Positions 35,458-45,842 are shown, counted from the stretch's first letter. The stretch is DNA of 64,000 nucleotides from Leucobacter chromiireducens subsp. solipictus (GCF_016758195.1 NZ_QYAC01000006.1:186001-250000); one strand, 5' to 3'. Translations and numbers: made by a program. The notes: generated from the letters alone by a model not told the origin.

Positions 35458-36732
35458 TCATTTCTTGGCGGATCGGGGTGCGGTCGCGGACGGAGTTTCG
35501 CCAGCGGGCCGCAGGCTCGGGGGCAGCGGTTCACTCCCGTGGAAGGCATGCCACGCGGCGAGTGGCGCGGTGATGGCCGCGGCGTCGATGCGGTCCCCGG
35601 GAAACGGCGAAACCTCGACGCCGCTGCGGGCTCGGGTGCCGCGCTTCCAGGTGCCGCGCACGCGGCCGGCCTCGACCACGGTCGCGAGAAACATTCCGTT
35701 GCGGCCCGGAACGATACGGTCGGCGTGCTCCGGCGCGAGGTGGGCCTCACGGTCGGTGTAGCCGAGGAGATGCTCGTCGAAGGCGGGCAGGAGCTGCCAC
35801 CCGGAGGCGGACACGCGCGGTGAAGCATGCGGCGGTGCCGGATCGAGCGGTGCGGGACCGAGCGGTGCGGGATCGAGCGGTGCCGGGTCGAGCGGTGCCG
35901 GATCGAGCTGTGCGGGATCGAGCCACAGCATCGGTCCGTCGGTCGCCCCGAGCGTCGCGGTGGTGACGTCGCCCGTGTCCTGTGCCAGGGCGAGACCGTG
36001 CCGGACTTCGCGAAGGGTGAGGCCCGTCCACCAGGCGAGGTCGCGATCCCGCACCGGCCCGCGCGCCTGAACGTAGCGCGTGGCCAGCGTCGTCAGCGCT
36101 TCGTCTCCGACGAGGGTGCGCGGCGCCGTGATCCATTCGTCCGCGCGCACGAGCATCGGCTCGCCGGAATCCCGGACCGGCCCGAAGGTGGCGAGCCCGT
36201 TCTGGCACAGCCACCAGATCACGTGATAGCGCCACCCGTTCTGCCAGTCGATGCCGGCCTCCGTCCAGGCGGTCGAGAGCGCATCGCGATCGAGGGCGGC
36301 GCCACCGTGGAGGGCCGCGAGCGAGACGTCGATGAGACGCTCGAGCATCGCATCGGTGAGCCCCAGCATCCGGCGCCTCGCTGGCGCACCCGCGAGCACG
36401 CGGTGATTCGTGACCCCCTGCATCCATCCGATGTCCTCCGCGGGCACGATGTGCAGCGTGCCGCGCATCGGCCAGGACCGCACGATCTGACCCGCGGCGA
36501 AGGCGGCGTGTACATCGCCGACCGTGGTTCCCGGCGCGCGGACCCCGAGGGCCCAGCGCGCCGAGCGCCAGTCCTGCCCCTGCGTTGCGAGCATGTGCCG
36601 GGCGACCGCGGCAATGCGCTCGGTGCCGGATCCGGCACCCTCGTTCGCGCCCGATCCGGCACCGCTGTCGCGCAGCCACTGAGCGCGGAGGCGGAGCGCG
36701 CGCACGTCCGCGGGCTGGAGGATCTGAGTCAT
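35458..36732 (-). CDS. Winged-helix DNA-binding protein, AlkZ-like (HTH_42) family
   Basis: 424 residues. The family carries three winged-helix modules, and its AlkZ/YcaQ members are DNA glycosylases for bulky or crosslinked lesions. Seen here are SWPMRGTLHIVPAEDIGWM (about 85), WQNGWRYHVIWWLCQNGLA, LAWWTGLTLREVRHGL and the late block LLPAFDEHLLGYTDR. I cannot place the catalytic glutamine motif with certainty, so glycosylase activity is open. Residues about 268-302 are a repeat of LDPAP pentapeptides absent from typical homologues, encoded by 15-bp units. Confidence 0.82.
   Translation of the reverse strand: MTQILQPADVRALRLRAQWLRDSGAGSGANEGAGSGTERIAAVARHMLATQGQDWRSARWALGVRAPGTTVGDVHAAFAAGQIVRSWPMRGTLHIVPAEDIGWMQGVTNHRVLAGAPARRRMLGLTDAMLERLIDVSLAALHGGAALDRDALSTAWTEAGIDWQNGWRYHVIWWLCQNGLATFGPVRDSGEPMLVRADEWITAPRTLVGDEALTTLATRYVQARGPVRDRDLAWWTGLTLREVRHGLALAQDTGDVTTATLGATDGPMLWLDPAQLDPAPLDPAPLDPAPLGPAPLDPAPPHASPRVSASGWQLLPAFDEHLLGYTDREAHLAPEHADRIVPGRNGMFLATVVEAGRVRGTWKRGTRARSGVEVSPFPGDRIDAAAITAPLAAWHAFHGSEPLPPSLRPAGETPSATAPRSAKK
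35826..35926. repeat. 15-bp tandem repeat inside the AlkZ-like gene
   Basis: Six or seven units of the form GGTGCCGGATCGAGC or GGTGCGGGATCGAGC, in frame, coding LDPAP on the minus strand. GGTGCCGGATC at 35834 and 35894 is the recurring 11-mer of this window. Confidence 0.85.
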
Positions 36733-36795
36733 GTGGCGAGTGTAGCGGGCACCTCGGACAGCGCTTCGGTCAGCGTCGCCCGGTCGCGCTGCCGC

Positions 36796-37878
36796 CTACA
36801 ATCGGGCGCGGTGGTACTGCGGTGGGAGCAGGGATTCCGCGGCGGGCGCGCGCAGTTCGCGCGCCCAGCGCAGCGGGAGGTGCGGGTCCCCGAGGAGCGG
36901 CCGGCCGAGCGAGACGATGTCGGCTTGCCCGGTTGCGAGGATCGTTTCGGCCTGGACGGCGCTCGTGATCATCCCGACGGCGCCGACCGGGAGCGGGCCG
37001 TCGCGGAGCGCGGACGCGAGGGGCACCTGGTATCCGGGGCCGACCGGGATCGGGGCCTGCGGCAGGTTTGCGGCGGAGGACACGTCGACGAGATCGGCCC
37101 CGTCCGCGGCGAGCCAATCGACGAGCTGACGCGCGTCCGTGAGGTCGAACCCGCCGTCCACCCACTCCGTCGCGGAGATGCGGACCACGAGGGGAACGGT
37201 GGGATGTGCCGCGCGTACGGCGCGCGTTGCCTCGCGCAGTAGGCGCGCCCTGCTGGGAAGGTCGCCGCCGTAGCCGTCCTCGCGCCGGTTCGAGAAGGGC
37301 GAGAGGAAGGAGTGGAGGAGGTAGCCGTGGGCGGCGTGCAGTTCGAGCACATCGAAGCCCGCGGACACGGCGCGGTTCGCGGCCGCGACGAATGCCGCGA
37401 CGATGCCGGGCAGCTCGGCGGCGTCGAGTGCCCGCGGCGGCGCATACTCCCCGAATGCAAGCGCCGACGGCCCGACGGTGTCCCAGCCGCCCGCGGCGGC
37501 CGGCTGCGTCCCGCCCGGGAAGCCCGGCAGCCACGGATAGGTCGAGGCCTTGCGCCCCGCGTGAGCCAGTTGCACGCCGATGCGGGCACCGTGCGCGTGC
37601 ACGATCTCCGCGAGTCGCGCGAAGGCCGGGATGTGTGCGTCGTCCCAGAGCCCCAGGTCACGGGGTGAGATCCGGCCCTGCGGCACGACCGCGGTGGCCT
37701 CGACCATCACGAGCCCTGCCCCGCCGCGGGCGAGTCCGCCGAGATGCTGCAGGTGCCAGTCGCGCGGCACCCCGTCGTGTTCGGACACCGAGTACTGGCA
37801 CATGGGAGAGACCCAGAGGCGGTTGCGGACTTCGACGTCGCGCAGCGTGATCGGGCGGAAGAGGTGCGGATTCGCCAT
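36796..37878 (-). CDS. NADH:flavin oxidoreductase, Old Yellow Enzyme (YqjM class)
   Basis: 360 residues, FMN-dependent TIM barrel. SPMCQYS near residue 25 has the Cys that tunes FMN in the YqjM (thermophilic-like) class. QLAHAGRKAS and ELHAAHGYLLHSFLSP supply substrate-binding and FMN-contact residues, and SNRREDGYGG is the class signature. It reduces activated C=C bonds with NAD(P)H. The physiological substrate is unknown. ATG at 37878; 63 bases separate its stop from the AlkZ-like gene downstream on the same strand. Confidence 0.92.
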   Translation of the reverse strand: MANPHLFRPITLRDVEVRNRLWVSPMCQYSVSEHDGVPRDWHLQHLGGLARGGAGLVMVEATAVVPQGRISPRDLGLWDDAHIPAFARLAEIVHAHGARIGVQLAHAGRKASTYPWLPGFPGGTQPAAAGGWDTVGPSALAFGEYAPPRALDAAELPGIVAAFVAAANRAVSAGFDVLELHAAHGYLLHSFLSPFSNRREDGYGGDLPSRARLLREATRAVRAAHPTVPLVVRISATEWVDGGFDLTDARQLVDWLAADGADLVDVSSAANLPQAPIPVGPGYQVPLASALRDGPLPVGAVGMITSAVQAETILATGQADIVSLGRPLLGDPHLPLRWARELRAPAAESLLPPQYHRARL

Positions 37879-38057
37879 GTCGGAAGTCTACTGGCGCGCA
37901 ACCGGGCACCGCTGGGCCCGGCTCGCGTCCCTCGGGGCGGCGAGACCGCAAGAATGCACACGTATTGCGGGGATACGGTGCGGCATTGAACTCTCGCGGG
38001 CAGATCCGCCGCGGCCTCGGGGTCTGGCGGGATTCCAACACCCCATGTCAAGGTCGC

Positions 38058-38087
38058 TTGACATCGCGCTGCGCGGCCCGGCAGACT
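38058..38087 (+). promoter_or_regulatory. Candidate promoter of the membrane protein-HTH pair
   Basis: A perfect -35 box TTGACA at 38058-38063, then an 18-base spacer and a weak -10 (CAGACT, 38082-38087). Transcription would begin at or next to the ATG at 38094, suggesting a leaderless mRNA; no Shine-Dalgarno sequence precedes that ATG. Confidence 0.45.
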
Positions 38088-38093
38088 GTCAGT

Positions 38094-38504
38094 ATGACAA
38101 GTGAACTTGACAGCACGAAGCTCGGTCCCAGCGAACGGCGTAGGCTGCGTCGCTATTTCTGGGGCTTCGGGATCAGTATGCTCGCCTACCTGGTGGTGCT
38201 GTTTGTCGCGATGCCCGCCCAGGAAAACGTCGACTCGGCCTGGCGCATCCCGATCCTGCTCGCGCCGATCGTGCCCGTCGGGTTCGCCTTTGCCGCCGTG
38301 CTCCAGTTCATCCGCGGCCTCGACGAGTACCAGACCCGCACGCTGACCATGGCCCTGAGCTGGGGCTTCGCGGTCGCGATGCTCACGGCGGTCGTCGTAG
38401 GATTCCTCGACTTCGTGTGGGAGGTTCCCATTCCGAGCTGGATCATCTTCGTCGCCGGCATGTCGGGCTGGGTGGTGGCCGCGGTGGCCACGTCCCGCCG
38501 GTAG
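38094..38504 (+). CDS. Small membrane protein with four helices
   Basis: 136 residues, unknown function. A charged N-terminus (ERRRLRRYF) is followed by four hydrophobic helices (about 25-40, 53-73, 86-106 and 114-132). It precedes a small HTH gene by eight bases. Pairs of such a membrane protein and a short Cro/CI-type regulator are common in bacteria; the regulator may control the pair, and the membrane protein may sense a signal. The ATG at 38094 is preferred because longer starts precede the promoter-like TTGACA. Confidence 0.75.
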   Translation: MTSELDSTKLGPSERRRLRRYFWGFGISMLAYLVVLFVAMPAQENVDSAWRIPILLAPIVPVGFAFAAVLQFIRGLDEYQTRTLTMALSWGFAVAMLTAVVVGFLDFVWEVPIPSWIIFVAGMSGWVVAAVATSRR

Positions 38505-38512
38505 GCGTCGGC

Positions 38513-38725
38513 GTGAAGAACACGATTCGCAGCCTGCGCGAGGGGCGCGGCCTGACTCAGGGGGCGCTGGCCGAGGCGCTGGGGGTGTCTCGCCAGACCG
38601 TCAACGCCCTCGAAACGGGCAAGTACGATCCCTCGCTCCCGCTCGCGTTCCGCCTCTCCGCGCTGTTCGGTCGGCCCATCGAGGAGATGTTCGATCCCGA
38701 ACTACCGGATCTGCCCGGGCGCTGA
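38513..38725 (+). CDS. Small Cro/CI-type helix-turn-helix regulator
   Basis: 70 residues, almost only a HTH_3 domain: VKNTIRSLREGRGLTQGALA, then EALGVSRQTVNALETGKYDP, the YozG-like pattern with recognition helix SRQTVNALE. GTG start at 38513. No effector domain is present, so it likely depends on its partner, the upstream four-helix membrane protein, or acts as a simple dimeric repressor. An ABC-2 exporter operon starts 34 bases downstream and could be under its control. Confidence 0.88.
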   Translation: MKNTIRSLREGRGLTQGALAEALGVSRQTVNALETGKYDPSLPLAFRLSALFGRPIEEMFDPELPDLPGR

Positions 38726-38759
38726 GCCGCCACGTCACCCCCACCCCGAGGAGCCTCCC

Positions 38760-39755
38760 ATGCACTCCGCACTGAGCCTGCACGAGCTGTCCGTGTGCTT
38801 CCCCGCAAAAACGGCCCTCGAGGGCCTCAGCCTGACGGTCGCTCCGGGAGAGGTGTTCGGCCTCTTGGGGCCGAACGGTGCCGGGAAATCCACCGCGATC
38901 GACTGCATCGCCGGGCTGCGAACGCCGGATCGCGGGACCGTGCGCGTGCTGGGCCATGACCCGGCGCGCGAGCGGGAGGCGGTGACCCGCCGGCTCGCCC
39001 TGCAGCCGCAGCGGTCGAGCCTGTTCGAGTTCCTCACCGTTGCCGAGACCATTCGGCTCTTTGCGGCCTTCCACGCGGCACCGCTGGACGTGGACTCGGT
39101 GATAGCCCGCACCGGCCTCGAGGAGTGCCGAGATCGCCGGGTGCACGCGCTCTCCGGCGGCGAGGAACGCCGGGTGCTGCTCGCCGTGGCGCTCATCGGT
39201 GATCCCGAGATCCTGGTGCTTGACGAACCGTCGGCCGGGCTGGACCCCGCGGCGCGGCGCGGCGTTGCCGACATTATCCGGGATCTGCGCACCTCGGGAC
39301 GCACGGTGCTGCTGACCACGCACCATATGGACGAGGCCGAGACGCTCTGTGATCGCGTGGGCATCCTCGTGGCGGGCCGCTTGGTGGCAACGGGCACCCC
39401 GGGCGAACTTGCGCGACGTCGCGCCGCCGAGAGCCGGGTCGAGTTCACCCTCGAGTCGGGTGCGGATCTGGGGCTTCTTGCGCAACTCGTCCCGCTCGGC
39501 CGCGTCAGCCACGTATCCGACGCTCGCGGCCACCGCGTCACCGTGGTGACCGCGGATCCGGACACCGTGGTGCGCCGGATCACGTTCATCCCGGGCCTCG
39601 TGCCGCGGGAGATCGACGTGCACCGCGGCAGCCTGGAGGACTATTTCTTGAGTGTTGCTGACGATCCGGCGCGGGAACCAGCCCAGGATCCGGGGCTCGA
39701 CCCGGGTCCCGATCCGGATCCGGATCCGATCCATCGTAGCGGGGAGCAGCGATGA
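38760..39755 (+). CDS. ABC-2 type exporter, ATP-binding protein
   Basis: 331 residues. Walker A GPNGAGKST (about 38-46), signature LSGGEERRV (a variant of LSGGQ), Walker B ILVLDEPSAGLDP and the switch His in LLTTHHMDE. A C-terminal extension (about 225-300) is typical of drug/antibiotic exporters. The tail (about 300-328) is a run of DPG/DPDP units encoded by GATCCG repeats. ATG at 38760 with GAGGAG upstream. It overlaps the permease gene by four bases. Confidence 0.92.
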   Translation: MHSALSLHELSVCFPAKTALEGLSLTVAPGEVFGLLGPNGAGKSTAIDCIAGLRTPDRGTVRVLGHDPAREREAVTRRLALQPQRSSLFEFLTVAETIRLFAAFHAAPLDVDSVIARTGLEECRDRRVHALSGGEERRVLLAVALIGDPEILVLDEPSAGLDPAARRGVADIIRDLRTSGRTVLLTTHHMDEAETLCDRVGILVAGRLVATGTPGELARRRAAESRVEFTLESGADLGLLAQLVPLGRVSHVSDARGHRVTVVTADPDTVVRRITFIPGLVPREIDVHRGSLEDYFLSVADDPAREPAQDPGLDPGPDPDPDPIHRSGEQR

Positions 39756-40738
39756 CCGCGTTTTGGGCGCTCAGCCGAGCATACGCACTCGCGCTCCTGC
39801 GTGATCGCCGCCAGATATTCCTGATGTGCACCTGGTTCGTCATGATGTTCGTGGCTTTCGCGGCGGCGCAGTTCATGGTGAGCGGCGGTGCCGAGCCCCC
39901 GGTCGTGTCGGTGATCGCCGAGCCAGCCGGGCGGGCGGACGCGACGGCGGCGGTCGAACGCGCGGGTGTCGCGCTCGCGTCAGCGGACGCACCCGCGACC
40001 CTGGAACTGCGGCTCGGGGAGGACGGCGCCGTGCTCCAGTTGCTGACCACGCCGGGCGCGTCCTGGAGCGGCACGGCGCGGGCGCTGGAGAGCATCGGGA
40101 TCCCATTCGGCCAGATCACCGCGCTCGACGCGGAGGGCACCATCATGCCGGAACTCTTGCGGAGCAACCTCAGTGCGGTGCTGCTCGTCGGGGTCCAGTC
40201 GGTGCTGCTCGTCGGCGGATCCGTGCCCTTCGTGCGGCTGCGCAGCCGTGGGACGCTGCGGCACCTGCGCACCGTGCCGCTGAGCCCCGGCGTGGCGCTC
40301 GCCGCGTTCATGCCGGTGCGCGTGGCGCTCTGCGCGGCGATGGGCCTCGTCGTGGTGGCCACCTCGGTGGTCCTGGGCTCGCCGCTCGGGCCGCCGACCC
40401 TGCGGCTGGGGGTCACCGCGCTCGTCGCGATCCTGTGTGCGACCGCGCTCGCCGCGCTCTTCGCCGCCCGGAGCGAGAGCCCGGACACCATGGAGAACCT
40501 GATGCCGCTCGCGATCATGGGCGCGTATGGGCTGCTGCTCACCGCGACCTTCATGCCTGCGATGAGCCCGGGCTGGCAGTGGGTAGTGCGCGCTCTTCCC
40601 ACGACGTGGTTTGTGGAGGCGGCGAACGCGGACCTCATTGGGACGACGCCGTTCCTGCCGGTTCCGGTGCTGTGGGTCCTGTTGCTCGCGGTGGGGGCGG
40701 GGCTCGCAGCCCTCGCGGTGCGCCGGTTCCGCTGGTAA
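39752..40738 (+). CDS. ABC-2 type exporter, permease
   Basis: 328 residues, six membrane segments: one near the N-terminus (about 22-45), then, after an extracytoplasmic domain of about 110 residues, five between 145 and 320. The [20 protein letters not shown] loop is typical of ABC-2 permeases. With the ATPase it forms an exporter of unknown substrate, possibly antimicrobial or lipid. ATGA overlap with the ATPase gene. Confidence 0.9.
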   Translation: MTAFWALSRAYALALLRDRRQIFLMCTWFVMMFVAFAAAQFMVSGGAEPPVVSVIAEPAGRADATAAVERAGVALASADAPATLELRLGEDGAVLQLLTTPGASWSGTARALESIGIPFGQITALDAEGTIMPELLRSNLSAVLLVGVQSVLLVGGSVPFVRLRSRGTLRHLRTVPLSPGVALAAFMPVRVALCAAMGLVVVATSVVLGSPLGPPTLRLGVTALVAILCATALAALFAARSESPDTMENLMPLAIMGAYGLLLTATFMPAMSPGWQWVVRALPTTWFVEAANADLIGTTPFLPVPVLWVLLLAVGAGLAALAVRRFRW

Positions 40739-40829
40739 CCCCCGGCCCGCGCGGCGGCGTTCCCGATTGTCGGCGGTGTGTGCCAGGGTACTTACGGGGC
40801 CCTCACCGACCGCTCAGAAGGAGTCACGC

Positions 40830-42263
40830 ATGCACGAGATCCAGTGCCCGCACTGCGGCAAGGCATTCACCGTCGACGAGGCGGGCTATGCCGACATCCT
40901 GAAGCAGGTCCGGGACCGCGATTTCGAGGCGCAGTTGCACGAGCGGCTGCAGCTGGCCGAGGAGGAGAAACAGACAGCCCTGCGGCTGGCCGAGGCCACC
41001 GCGGCCACGGAGCGCGAGCGTGCGGCGGCGGAGAAAGATCGCGAGATCCAGCGCCTCACCGCGGAGATCGGTGCGGGGGAGGTGGCGCAGCGGCTCGCCG
41101 TCGCCGAGGCCCTCGGAACCATCGAGAAGGAACGGGACACCCTGGCCGGCCAGCTGGAGCAGGCCCGCAAGGACCAGGCGGCCGCCGTGGAGCTCGCGGA
41201 GGCGAAGCTGACGCGGGAGATGCAGGAGGCCGTTGCCGCGCAGGAGGCCGCGGCGCAGCGCCTGCGCGCGCAGCTCGAGGCCGCCGAGATGGCGCGCAAG
41301 CTCGAGGTCACGGAGGCCGTCGGCGAGGTGCAGCAGGAACGGGACCGCTACAAGAGCGAGCTCGAGCGCGCCGAGCTCGAGAAGCAGCTCGCGGAACGCT
41401 CGCTGAAGGAACGCTACGAGGTGCAGCTGAAGGACCGCGATGAGGCGATCGAGCGGCTCCGAGACATGAAAGCCCGGCTCTCGACGAAGATGATCGGGGA
41501 GACCCTCGAGCAGCACTGCGAGAACACCTTCAACCAGATCCGGGCCACCGCATTCCCGAACGCGTACTTCGAGAAGGACAACGACGTGCGCACCGGCAGC
41601 AAGGGCGACTTCATCTTCCGGGACTTCGATCTCGCCGGGATTGAGATCGTGTCGATCATGTTCGACATGAAAAACGAGGCGGACGGGACCGCGACGAAAC
41701 AAAAGAACGAGGACTTCCTCAAGGAACTCGACAAGGACCGCCGCGAGAAGGGCTGCGAGTACGCGGTGCTCGTCTCCTTGCTCGAGCCGGAAAGCGAGCT
41801 CTACAACGGCGGTATTGTGGACGTATCGCACCGCTTCCCCAAGATGTACGTGATTCGGCCGCAGTTCTTTATTCCGCTCATCACTCTGCTGCGCAACGCG
41901 GCGATGAACGCGATGAAGGTCAAGGCCGAGCTCGAACTCGTGAAGTCGCAGAACATCGACATCACCCACTTCGAGGACGAACTCGACGCGTTCAAGAGCG
42001 CCTTCGGGCGAAACTTCGAGCTCGCCTCGAACCAGTTCAAGGAAGCGATCAAGCGAATCGATACCTCGATCCGTGAGATGGAAAAGGTGCGGGAGCAGCT
42101 CCTCAAATCCGAGAACAACCTGCGCCTCGCGAACGACAAGGCGCAGGGGGTGACGGTGAAGAAGTTGACCCGAAACAACGTCACGATGCAGGCCCGCTTT
42201 GCGGAGCTGGAAGGCACCGCGGCAGCCGAGCCGCCGCACGAGAAGGAGACCCCGAACACATGA
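40830..42263 (+). CDS. DUF2130 domain-containing protein
   Basis: 477 residues. The N-terminus has a CPHCGKAF zinc-ribbon-like pair (Cys6, Cys9) with no obvious second pair. A long coiled coil follows (about 30-215, rich in Glu/Ala/Lys/Arg) and then the DUF2130 core (about 225-420) with [30 protein letters not shown] and [19 protein letters not shown]. That core has nuclease-like spacing (D, then ExK-type residues) and the family is sometimes grouped with restriction-endonuclease-like folds; activity is unproven. The stop overlaps the helicase start by four bases. ATG at 40830 with AAGGAG. Confidence 0.88.
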   Translation: MHEIQCPHCGKAFTVDEAGYADILKQVRDRDFEAQLHERLQLAEEEKQTALRLAEATAATERERAAAEKDREIQRLTAEIGAGEVAQRLAVAEALGTIEKERDTLAGQLEQARKDQAAAVELAEAKLTREMQEAVAAQEAAAQRLRAQLEAAEMARKLEVTEAVGEVQQERDRYKSELERAELEKQLAERSLKERYEVQLKDRDEAIERLRDMKARLSTKMIGETLEQHCENTFNQIRATAFPNAYFEKDNDVRTGSKGDFIFRDFDLAGIEIVSIMFDMKNEADGTATKQKNEDFLKELDKDRREKGCEYAVLVSLLEPESELYNGGIVDVSHRFPKMYVIRPQFFIPLITLLRNAAMNAMKVKAELELVKSQNIDITHFEDELDAFKSAFGRNFELASNQFKEAIKRIDTSIREMEKVREQLLKSENNLRLANDKAQGVTVKKLTRNNVTMQARFAELEGTAAAEPPHEKETPNT

Positions 42264-44866
42264 GCCTGGAGCAGGCGCTCGCCGCCGCACACGAGAACGG
42301 CGGCGGCGCCGACGAAGCGTTCGCCGCGTTCGAGGAGTGGGCGTGGGAGGATCGCGGCCTGCGCCTGTACCCGGCTCAGGAGGAGGCGGTGCTCGGCATC
42401 ACGCTCGGCAGCAACGTGATCCTGGCCACCCCGACGGGGACCGGGAAGTCGCTCGTCGCGATGGGGGCCCACTTCGTCGCCCTGGTGGAGGGCCGCCGCA
42501 CGGTCTACACGGCACCGATCAAGGCACTCGTGAGCGAGAAGTTCTTCGACCTGGTGGGCGTGTTCGGCGCGGAGCGGGTCGGCATGATCACGGGGGACAC
42601 CTCGATCAACCCGGACGCACCGATCCTGTGCTGCACCGCCGAGATCCTCGCGAACCTGGCGATCCGCGACAAGAACGTCGACAACCCGGACACCGGGGGG
42701 ATCACGCAGGTGGTCATGGACGAGTTCCACTATTACGCGGACGCCGATCGGGGCTGGGCGTGGCAGGTGCCGCTGCTGCTGATGCACGACGCGCAGTTCC
42801 TGCTCATGTCCGCGACCCTCGGCGACGTGACGGAGCTCGCCGCGGATCTGAGCGAGGCGACGGGCCGCGACACCGCGCTCGTCACGGGGGTCGAACGGCC
42901 CGTACCGCTGAGCTTCCGCTACGAGGTGGCTCCCGCGCACGAGGTCGTCGAGCAACTCATCGCCGACCGGGAGACGCCCGCCTACCTAGTCCACTTCAAC
43001 CAGTCCCACGCCGTTGAGCAGGCGCAGGCGCTCGCCTCGATCAAGATCGTGGACCGCGCTGGACGTGACGAGATCGCCGCGGCGATCGGGGACTTCCGCT
43101 TTGCGACCGGCTTCGGGGCGACGCTGTCCCGGCTCGTGCGGGCCGGGATCGGCGTGCACCACGCGGGCATGCTGCCGCGCTACCGCCGTCTCGTCGAACA
43201 GCTGGCCCAGCGGGGCCTGCTGCGCGTGATCTGCGGCACCGACACGCTCGGTGTCGGGATCAACGTGCCCATTCGCACCGTCGTGATCACCGCGCTCACC
43301 AAGTTCGACGGCGAAAAGATGCGGCGGCTTTCCGCGCGCGAGTTCCACCAGATCGCGGGTCGTGCGGGCCGGGCGGGCTACGACACCGAGGGCGATGTGG
43401 TGGCACTCGCCCCCGAGCACGAGATCGAGAACGCGAAGGCCGTGGCCAAGGCCGCCGCGAAGGCGGCCGACGGCAAGGGCGGCAAGAAGGCGAAGCCGGT
43501 CAAGAAGAAGTCCGCCCCGCAAGGCTTCGTCGCGTGGAGCGAGCAGACTCTCGAGAAGCTTGTCGCGTCGCAGCCGGAACCGCTCGTGAGCCGCATGCGG
43601 GTCACCCACTCGATGGTGCTCGGCGTGATCGGTCGGGGCGAGGAGTGGGAGGGCGAAGCGCTCAACACGATGCAGATGTTGATCTTTGACAGCCACGAGC
43701 CGCGCGCGCGGCAGTTCGACCACGCGCGCACCGCGCTCGCGATCTACCGCACGCTGCGCAACGGGGGCATCGTGGAGGTGCACGAGGACGAGCGCGGGCA
43801 GCGCCTGCTCCGGTTGACGGTCGAACTCCAGGCGAACTTCGCACTGAACCAGCCGCTGTCACCGTTCGCGCTCGCTGCGATCGAGCTCCTCGATCCCGAA
43901 TCCGAGAGCTATGCGCTCGATGTGATTTCGATCATCGAGGCGACGCTCGAGGACCCGCGCGCGATCGTGCGCGCCCAGGAACACAAGGCCCGCGGCGAGG
44001 CCGTCGCCGCGATGAAAGCCGAGGGGATCGAATACGACGAGCGGATGGAGCTGCTCGAGGCCGTCACGCACCCCCAGCCGCTCAAGGAACTCCTCGACGA
44101 GGCATTCGCCGAGTACGTGAAGGACGTGCCCTGGGCCCGCGACTACGAACTGAAGCCCAAGTCGATCGTGCGCGACATGATCGAGCGGGCCTTCGGCTTC
44201 CGGGATCTCGTCTCGTTCTACCAGCTCGGGCGGGCCGAGGGGGGCGTGCTGCGCTACCTGAGCGACGCGTTCCGTGCCATCGAGCGCACCGTGCCCGAGC
44301 AGGCGAAGAGCCCCGAACTCGAGGATCTCATCGAGTGGCTCGGCGAGCTCGTGCGGCAGGTCGACTCCAGCCTGATCGACGAGTGGGAGGAACTCGCGAA
44401 CCCGGAGGCCGTGGCCGCGCACGCGAGCCAGGCGGCCGCTGCGGCTGCGATCGACCTGGCACCGCCCGCGCGATCCGTGCTCGCGAACGAGCGCGCCTTC
44501 GGCGTCATGCTGCGGAACGCGCTGTTCCGCCGCGTGCAGGCCGCGGCATTCGAACGCTTCGGCGAACTTGCGGAACTCGATGGCCCGCACGGCTTCGGGG
44601 AGCAGCGGTGGCGCGACGCGCTGGCCGGGTACTTCACCGAGTACGACGAGATCCGTACCGACGCTGACGCCCGCGCCGCGGCGCTCCTGGAACTCGACCG
44701 CGGCCCCGAGGCGCGCGCCGAGGGCGTCTGGCGGTTCCGGCAGGTGCTGCTCGACCCCGCGGGCGACCGCGACTGGGCGATCGAGGGCGTCATCGACCTC
44801 GCCGCGTCGGAGGCGGACGGCGAGCCGGCGGTGCGGGTGCAGCGCGTCGGTCCACTCACTTCCTAG
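42260..44866 (+). CDS. DEAD/DEAH-box helicase with DUF3516 (SKI2-like)
   Basis: 868 residues. Walker A TPTGTGKS (about 57-64), [15 protein letters not shown] at 154-157, SATLGD, helicase domain 2 with [12 protein letters not shown] and [13 protein letters not shown], then the actinobacterial DUF3516 region (about 420-868). A Lys/Ala-rich loop ([20 protein letters not shown]) sits at about 393-413. Related proteins are superfamily 2 SKI2-type helicases, likely acting on RNA or structured DNA. Coupled translation with DUF2130 (ATGA) suggests that the two work together. Confidence 0.92.
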   Translation: MSLEQALAAAHENGGGADEAFAAFEEWAWEDRGLRLYPAQEEAVLGITLGSNVILATPTGTGKSLVAMGAHFVALVEGRRTVYTAPIKALVSEKFFDLVGVFGAERVGMITGDTSINPDAPILCCTAEILANLAIRDKNVDNPDTGGITQVVMDEFHYYADADRGWAWQVPLLLMHDAQFLLMSATLGDVTELAADLSEATGRDTALVTGVERPVPLSFRYEVAPAHEVVEQLIADRETPAYLVHFNQSHAVEQAQALASIKIVDRAGRDEIAAAIGDFRFATGFGATLSRLVRAGIGVHHAGMLPRYRRLVEQLAQRGLLRVICGTDTLGVGINVPIRTVVITALTKFDGEKMRRLSAREFHQIAGRAGRAGYDTEGDVVALAPEHEIENAKAVAKAAAKAADGKGGKKAKPVKKKSAPQGFVAWSEQTLEKLVASQPEPLVSRMRVTHSMVLGVIGRGEEWEGEALNTMQMLIFDSHEPRARQFDHARTALAIYRTLRNGGIVEVHEDERGQRLLRLTVELQANFALNQPLSPFALAAIELLDPESESYALDVISIIEATLEDPRAIVRAQEHKARGEAVAAMKAEGIEYDERMELLEAVTHPQPLKELLDEAFAEYVKDVPWARDYELKPKSIVRDMIERAFGFRDLVSFYQLGRAEGGVLRYLSDAFRAIERTVPEQAKSPELEDLIEWLGELVRQVDSSLIDEWEELANPEAVAAHASQAAAAAAIDLAPPARSVLANERAFGVMLRNALFRRVQAAAFERFGELAELDGPHGFGEQRWRDALAGYFTEYDEIRTDADARAAALLELDRGPEARAEGVWRFRQVLLDPAGDRDWAIEGVIDLAASEADGEPAVRVQRVGPLTS

Positions 44867-45092
44867 CGCCGCGGCAGACAGAGGCTCGGGATCTCCGTCG
44901 TGCCGGTGCTGATGCGACTCCTCCCGTCGCACCTGTATCTTGTGTACTGCTGGCTCATCTGCCCGGTTGCGTACCGGGTGCTCCTGCGGCAGCTCTTCGG
45001 GCGCACGAGCTGGGCCACGACGAAATGCGAGGCGATCGCGCCTGCGGCGGAAGGCCGGCGCGGACGCGTGACCCCAGGAACGGAGACTCCCC

Positions 45093-45824
45093 ATGACGAC
45101 CCCCGCACCCCACGCTCCGGTCGAGCTCACCCGCGACGCCTTCCTCGAGCGCGCCGATCACACCCTCCTCGCCCCGGGCACGACGCCCGCGGAACTCGAG
45201 CAGTTCTTGATCGCGGCCCGGGCGCTCGGCGTGGGGCAGGTGTGCATCAGCCCGACCCTGCTGGAGGACGCGATCGGACCGCTGCGGAGCAGCCCCGTGC
45301 GGATCGTCACCGTGGTGGGGTTCCCGAGTGGGGCGCACACGGCGGAGACGAAGGCCGCAGAGGCCGCGCAGGCGGTCGCCGACGGTGCCGCGGAGATCGA
45401 CATGGTGGTGAACCGGGGCCTGGTGAACGCCGCGGACTGGCGCGGCGTCGAGGCCGAGATCCGGGCGGTCCGGGACGCGACGCCCGAGCGGGTGCTCAAG
45501 GTGATCCTCGAGACGGCGGCGCTCAGCGACGCGCAGATCGTGTCGTGCTGCCGCGCGGCGGAGGCCGCGGGAGCAGACTTCGTGAAGACGTCGACGGGCT
45601 TCGACCCGGCCGGGGGAGCGACCGCGCACGCGGTGCGGGTCATGGCCGAGACGGTTGGCGGGCGGCTCGGGGTGAAAGCCTCGGGCGGGATCCGGACGGC
45701 GGCAGCGGTCCGGGAACTGTGGGCCGCGGGTGCCACCCGATTCGGAGTTTCGGGGACCGCCGGGATCCTGGAGACCTGGGTCTCCGGCGCGGCGACGCGA
45801 GCCGGTTCAGACGCGGCGTACTGA
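45093..45824 (+). CDS. deoC: Deoxyribose-phosphate aldolase
   Basis: 243 residues. It splits 2-deoxyribose 5-phosphate into acetaldehyde and glyceraldehyde 3-phosphate in deoxynucleoside catabolism. A TIM barrel with the Schiff-base lysine K165 in VKTSTGF and the second active-site lysine K195 in VKASGGIR. DHTLLAPGTT at the start and EIDMVVNRG match the family. ATG at 45093 with ACGGAG upstream. It stands alone, without other deo genes; ppx follows 18 bases later. Confidence 0.96.
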   Translation: MTTPAPHAPVELTRDAFLERADHTLLAPGTTPAELEQFLIAARALGVGQVCISPTLLEDAIGPLRSSPVRIVTVVGFPSGAHTAETKAAEAAQAVADGAAEIDMVVNRGLVNAADWRGVEAEIRAVRDATPERVLKVILETAALSDAQIVSCCRAAEAAGADFVKTSTGFDPAGGATAHAVRVMAETVGGRLGVKASGGIRTAAAVRELWAAGATRFGVSGTAGILETWVSGAATRAGSDAAY

Positions 45825-45842
45825 CCGCCCTAGAATGATCCC

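Noticed and set aside
44863-45108. Minus-strand 81-codon frame in the 226-base gap before deoC
   Set aside because: It overlaps the deoC start and the helicase end, has no ribosome site and matches no family. Only its last 30 residues look protein-like; left unannotated.
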